Assembly (NCBI GenBank): GCA_903925515.1 | Contig: CAIYFP010000104.1 | Location: 1 to 9,644, forward strand | DNA length: 9,644 nt | Direction of reading: 5' to 3' | Origin: an uncultured Verrucomicrobiota bacterium | GTDB lineage: Bacteria; Verrucomicrobiota; Verrucomicrobiia; Limisphaerales; UBA9464 | Part shown: positions 6,686-9,644 of the stretch, piece by piece | Layout: the number at the start of each line of letters is the position of its first letter | How positions within the stretch are numbered: the stretch's first letter is position 1 | Translations under genes and position numbers: made by a program | The notes under the pieces: generated by a model | Database searches by the model: none | What the model was told of the DNA's origin: nothing | What the model saw: only the letters and a program-made list of their open reading frames with translations

Positions 6686-7148
6686 GGACCCGCACGGGCC
6701 GATTAAAGAGGTCCGTGAAGGCCTCAAACGCTCACTTTGGCCCCGGAAGCGGCCATCTTGCCGAAGAACCAGCTTCTCCCGCCAAAAATGCGCGTCCCCA
6801 AGGCACGAAGGGCGGCGTTGCGAGGTGAGCTGCGGTTTTTTTCGCCAGGAAGGCCCCTTGCCGGCGAAAAGCATCCTCTTGCTTCGGCAGGAAGCGCCCG
6901 TCTGAAGGTGAGATACCCTCAGTCCTTGTCATAACGTCCGCTTCCCGGCGACAGGCACGCACGTTCCACCATGGAGAACCCGTTCCTGCGCCCGGGGGAG
7001 CCTCCCTTCATGAAAAATGCCGGCATCCGAGGCTTCGAAGGGGATCCCTGAGCGCGCAGGACGGTCATGGATGGATCAGAAAGGCATGGGTTGAGGCGAA
7101 GGACGGCTGGTTTGTCACGGGATGCGGGTCCTCGACGTCCGCCAACCG
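6686..7148. other. Convergent gene-free region
   Basis: This 463-base gap lies between the 3' ends of the DUF3088-type gene (plus) and the FG-GAP gene (minus). The open frames here have no domain, poor start context and repeat-like composition. Contents: a weak GGACC/GGTCC inverted repeat (6686-6690 and 6710-6714) just past the plus-strand stop; the degenerate 21-base array at 6726-6893; and a 10-base palindrome ATGCCGGCAT at 7017-7026. I see no intrinsic terminator with a T-run for either gene. Confidence 0.5.
6726..6893 (-). repeat. Degenerate 21-base tandem array, about eight units
   Basis: Read on the minus strand, the segment divides into about eight consecutive 21-base units, most beginning with a pattern like TTCNTGGCNAAG and ending in a variable stretch. 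In one minus frame this gives seven-residue periods such as FLPKQED, AFRRQGA, FLAKKTA, FVPWGRA and FLAGEAG. Conservation is partial: column 6 is G and column 8 is C in six of eight units, and one unit (near 6810-6830) fits poorly. I consider it a decayed tandem repeat rather than a gene, since the frame has no plausible start or domain. A self-dot-plot would confirm or remove it. Confidence 0.4.
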
Positions 7149-9644
7149 CTACGGGCCGCTTGCCACCTTCACCTCGCGGGTGCCCTTCGGGACCTCGACG
7201 CGCGTTTCCTTGCTGCCCGGCCAACGCACGCGGACGGCTGCGGGCTCGGCGTCGATGCCCATGACGGGGACGATGGAGTCGTGGCTCCAGTAGCCGCCGC
7301 CATCGTGCAACTCGCGCGCCGGGCCGAGGCGTCCGCCCTCGTACTCGACGCGGACGACGGCGCCGTAGGCTCCGCCGCCCTCCTGCGGGCCCTGGAGGCG
7401 CACCCGCAGGCCGGGCTTGCTGCCCGTGTTGCGGTATAGCCTGGTGTTCCATCCGTTTTGGCCCACCAACAGGTCCACACGGCCGTCGCCGTCGAAGTCG
7501 CCCAGCGCGCTCCCGCGTCCCTCGCCGTAGATCTCGACGCCGCTGGTGCGCCCGTCGATCGCGGTGAAGCCCCCTTTGCCGTCGCCCCGGAGCCACAGGC
7601 CGCGCCCGGCGTCGCTGCGGGATTCCTGCGGGTGCACCCCGAAGAAGTTCTGGGCAAGGAAGATGTCCTCGCGCCCGTCGCCGTCGGCGTCGGCGACGCT
7701 GACGCCAAAGGCGACGCTCCACTGGGCCTCGGGCGGGAGGGGGACGCGGAGGAAGCGTCCGCGTTGGTTGAGGAAGAGGCTGGTTTCCAGGCAGGTGGTT
7801 TCGAGCAGGGCGGCCTTCCTGCCGGCGAGCATGGAATCGACGGTGGCAAGGGCGTGGTCGCGGTGGGTGGGATGCTTCTCGCGAACCCATGGCATGACGC
7901 GCCCGAGGGTTTCGAGGTCGCGGACGGGGAACCAGCGCCCGGCCTCGGACTCGGCCTCGACGATCTCGACGTGGCCTTGGCCGGAGAGGTCGCCCCAGTA
8001 GAGGCGCTCGGGGCGATGCCGGGTGTTGGTGCCCCAGTTGGAGGCGACGAGGTCCATGAGGCCGTCGCCGTTGAAGTCGCCGGCGGTGACGCCGTTCCAG
8101 AGGCCGGTGAAGGGGGCGAGGCCGACGTCGAGGGGCACGAGGCGTCCCTTGATGTTGCGGAACACGCGCAAGGGTCCCCATTCGATGGCGAGGACGAGGT
8201 CGGGCGAGCCGTCGGAGTCGATGTCGGACCAGACGGCGCCGGAGACCATGCCGAGGTCCTTGAGCGGGTCGGAGAGGGCATCGTCGGGGCGCCATTCGCC
8301 GCCGACGCGGCGGAGGATGCGGGAGGGGTCGGACTCGGGGTAACGGCCGGGACGGACGCGTGAGCCGACGAAGGCCTCGAGGCGGCCGTCGAGGTCGATG
8401 TCGGCGAGGGCGAGGGGGCCAAGGGTGGACCACGGGCCGCGGAGGGTGGGTTCCCATGAGTCGTCGGGGGCGAGTTCCACGATGCCCCCGGCGGCGTTGG
8501 AGTCGTCCTTGTAGTTGGAGGAGGAGAGGACGGGTCGGAGGCGGGAGTTGGGGGAGGGGAGGGCGGCGACGGCGGCATGGTCGCGCGGGGCGGGCGTGGA
8601 GGGGACGGGGGTGAAGGATCCGTCGCGATTGTTGCGGAGGTAGGCGATGGGGGAGGAGCGGCCTTGGGCGACGAGGATGTCGTCATGGGAGTCGCCGTCG
8701 ATGTCGAGCCAGCCGACGCCGGGGCCGAGGGAGGCAAGGCGGCGGGGTAGGAGGGGTTGGCGGGAGAAGTCGTCGAAGGGGGAGTCGAGGTGGGAGTGGG
8801 GGAGTGGGAGTTCGGTGAACCAGGGGGGGGTGGACGGGGTGGACCTTGTGGACGGGGTGGACCTTGTGGACGGGGTGGAATGGTTTTGGGGGGAGGGTTC
8901 TAGGATTTCGAGGAGGGAGTTGGGGGAGATGTTTTGGAGGTGGGAGGTTTGGCCGGAGGGCCAGCGGACTTCGAGGTGGATGTTGGAGGTGGCGTGGGCG
9001 GTGGCGAAGACGCGGGCGGGGTCGTCGCTGGAGAGGTAGCGACCGCCGGCGATGATTTCCTGGGATTGGGGGGGGAGGGGCGGGGCATGGAGGGTGATGC
9101 GGGCGCCGATGCCTTGGGTGTTGGGAGGGAGGCCCTTGAGGCGGACGAGGACGCGAGGCGCGGAGGCGTTGTTGCGGTAGAGGGAGGCGGGTGCGTTGAG
9201 CTCGTTGACGACGAGGTCGAGGTCGCCGTCGGCGTCGAGGTCGGCGGCGGCCATGCCGTGGGCGATGCCGGGCTGGTTGAAGCCCCATGGGGAGCTGAAG
9301 TCCTCGAAGCGTGTGCCGCCGACGTTGCGGTAGAGTTGGCGGGGCGCGAGGAGAGGGGGGGTGGACTTGCGCATGGCAAGGTGCTCGGCGGGGGACATGC
9401 GGCGGGTCTTGCGCATGGCTTGGAGCGCGAGCCCTTGGTCGGTGTCCATGTCGTCGCGGCCGTGCCCTGCGGTGACAAGGATGTCCTCGAAGCCGTCAAG
9501 GTCCACGTCGAGGAAGAGGGGGGTCCATGACCACTCGGTGGCGGCGATTCCCGCGAACCATGCGATCTCGGCGAAGGTGCCGTCGCCTCGGGCGCGGTGA
9601 AGGGTATTCCGGCTGAGCTGAACACGGTGCATGGGGTTGCCGGC
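7149..9644 (-). CDS. FG-GAP/VCBS repeat protein with two ASPIC/UnbV domains (5' end outside window)
   Basis: The frame is open to the right edge and the first visible codons read AGNPMHRVQLSRN, mid-protein in this family, so the N-terminus is missing; 831 residues are visible. It is a beta-propeller-type exported protein. Eight Ca-binding loops of the DxDxDG kind are visible, among them DVDLDG, DLDADG, DIDGDS, DIDLDG, DIDSDG, DFNGDG, DADGDG and DFDGDG. Two ASPIC/UnbV-like domains follow propeller segments: one at about 8895-9110 (GARITLHAPP to LLEILEP, with RWPSGQ) and one at about 7164-7370 (GAVVRVEYEGG to REVKV, with RWPGSK). A Ser/Thr/Pro linker encoded by a minisatellite (8830-8880) joins the two modules, suggesting an internal duplication. 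Family members are typically secreted or surface-bound (CRTAC1-like) with unknown ligands, often glycans or matrix. No catalytic motif is seen. The stop is TAG at 7149-7151. Confidence 0.85.
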   Translation of the reverse strand, partial: AGNPMHRVQLSRNTLHRARGDGTFAEIAWFAGIAATEWSWTPLFLDVDLDGFEDILVTAGHGRDDMDTDQGLALQAMRKTRRMSPAEHLAMRKSTPPLLAPRQLYRNVGGTRFEDFSSPWGFNQPGIAHGMAAADLDADGDLDLVVNELNAPASLYRNNASAPRVLVRLKGLPPNTQGIGARITLHAPPLPPQSQEIIAGGRYLSSDDPARVFATAHATSNIHLEVRWPSGQTSHLQNISPNSLLEILEPSPQNHSTPSTRSTPSTRSTPSTPPWFTELPLPHSHLDSPFDDFSRQPLLPRRLASLGPGVGWLDIDGDSHDDILVAQGRSSPIAYLRNNRDGSFTPVPSTPAPRDHAAVAALPSPNSRLRPVLSSSNYKDDSNAAGGIVELAPDDSWEPTLRGPWSTLGPLALADIDLDGRLEAFVGSRVRPGRYPESDPSRILRRVGGEWRPDDALSDPLKDLGMVSGAVWSDIDSDGSPDLVLAIEWGPLRVFRNIKGRLVPLDVGLAPFTGLWNGVTAGDFNGDGLMDLVASNWGTNTRHRPERLYWGDLSGQGHVEIVEAESEAGRWFPVRDLETLGRVMPWVREKHPTHRDHALATVDSMLAGRKAALLETTCLETSLFLNQRGRFLRVPLPPEAQWSVAFGVSVADADGDGREDIFLAQNFFGVHPQESRSDAGRGLWLRGDGKGGFTAIDGRTSGVEIYGEGRGSALGDFDGDGRVDLLVGQNGWNTRLYRNTGSKPGLRVRLQGPQEGGGAYGAVVRVEYEGGRLGPARELHDGGGYWSHDSIVPVMGIDAEPAAVRVRWPGSKETRVEVPKGTREVKVASGP
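8778..8808 (+). other. Possible G-quadruplex motif inside the FG-GAP gene
   Basis: G-runs at 8778-8782, 8792-8794, 8798-8802 and 8806-8808 are separated by loops of 9, 3 and 3 bases, which meets the loose four-run quadruplex pattern. It lies on the plus strand, the template strand of the FG-GAP gene, in a block with extreme G over C skew. It may simply follow from the Pro/Ser-rich, C-ending codons of the gene. Confidence 0.3.
8823..8830 (+). repeat. Eight-base G homopolymer (C8 in the coding strand)
   Basis: Eight consecutive G lie directly beside the minisatellite. In the coding strand they give two Pro codons (ThrProProTrp). The tract is in frame here. Homopolymers of this length are prone to slippage and to sequencing error, and a one-base change would shift the frame of the downstream half of the protein. 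Confidence 0.6.
8830..8880 (-). repeat. Minisatellite of 9-base units, GTCCACNNN, in a coding linker
   Basis: On the plus strand GTGGAC occurs at 8830, 8839, 8848, 8857 and 8866, with a sixth GTGGAA at 8875, each separated by three bases that alternate GGG and CTT. On the coding strand the unit is GTCCACNNN with NNN alternating CCC and AAG, giving Ser-Thr-Pro and Ser-Thr-Arg triplets. The period of nine keeps the frame, so copy-number change would only lengthen or shorten the linker between the two FG-GAP/ASPIC modules. Confidence 0.85.

Noticed and set aside
6732..6962. Minus-strand 76-residue frame with a seven-residue period
   Set aside because: The periodicity is explained by the 21-base DNA repeat; no start signal or known domain.
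7458..8363. Plus-strand 301-residue Gly/Ala/Val/Asp-rich frame
   Set aside because: Antisense shadow of the FG-GAP repeats; the regularity comes from DxDxDG codons on the other strand.
6919..8457. Minus-strand 512-residue open frame
   Set aside because: Extreme Arg/Pro composition, overlapping the FG-GAP gene in another frame; a GC-rich shadow.
8830..8880. CRISPR-like array
   Set aside because: Units are 9 bases with 3-base variable parts, in frame within a gene; no spacer-sized unique sequences and no cas genes.

Overview
The window is GC-rich and reads as a chromosomal stretch of a Verrucomicrobiota-like bacterium (or a close Planctomycetes-Verrucomicrobia-Chlamydiae relative). This is inferred from protein style: a secreted prepilin-like protein with an FTLVELLVVIAIIAIL head and a C-terminal DGH motif, an FG-GAP/ASPIC-UnbV surface protein, an SGNH esterase with an NLGLPSETVSGL block, few Shine-Dalgarno sites, and intergenic stem-loop and short tandem repeats. 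No tRNA, rRNA, CRISPR array, transposase, phage gene or plasmid function was found.

Layout from left to right. Positions 1-347 have no convincing gene and carry at least five short inverted repeats. Positions 348-1100 (minus) encode a membrane-anchored coiled-coil protein of unknown function. Positions 1172-4288 (minus) encode a full-length AddB-type helicase-nuclease subunit with Walker A, RecB-family nuclease and four iron-sulfur cysteines; no AddA is in the window. Positions 4444-5438 (minus) encode an SGNH/GDSL hydrolase split by what looks like one missing base in a G4/C4 run near 5243-5246: the nucleophile block is in one frame and the rest in another. Positions 5510-6238 (minus) encode the prepilin-like protein, just upstream of the hydrolase and probably co-transcribed with it. 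A 99-base divergent spacer separates it from a small DUF3088-type thioredoxin-like gene at 6338-6685 (plus). Positions 6686-7148 are a convergent non-coding gap with a degenerate array of about eight 21-base units. From 7149 to the right edge (minus) runs the 3' part of a large FG-GAP/ASPIC-UnbV protein whose N-terminus lies outside the window; its inter-domain linker is encoded by a 9-base-unit minisatellite.

Functionally, addB and the coiled-coil gene form one likely transcription unit (71-base gap) and the prepilin-like gene and hydrolase form another. The FG-GAP protein, prepilin-like protein and hydrolase all point to export and the cell surface, possibly glycan processing. DNA repair (AddB) is a separate theme. 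I see no clear evidence of a new defence or mobile system. The strongest leads are the hydrolase frameshift and the three repeat regions.
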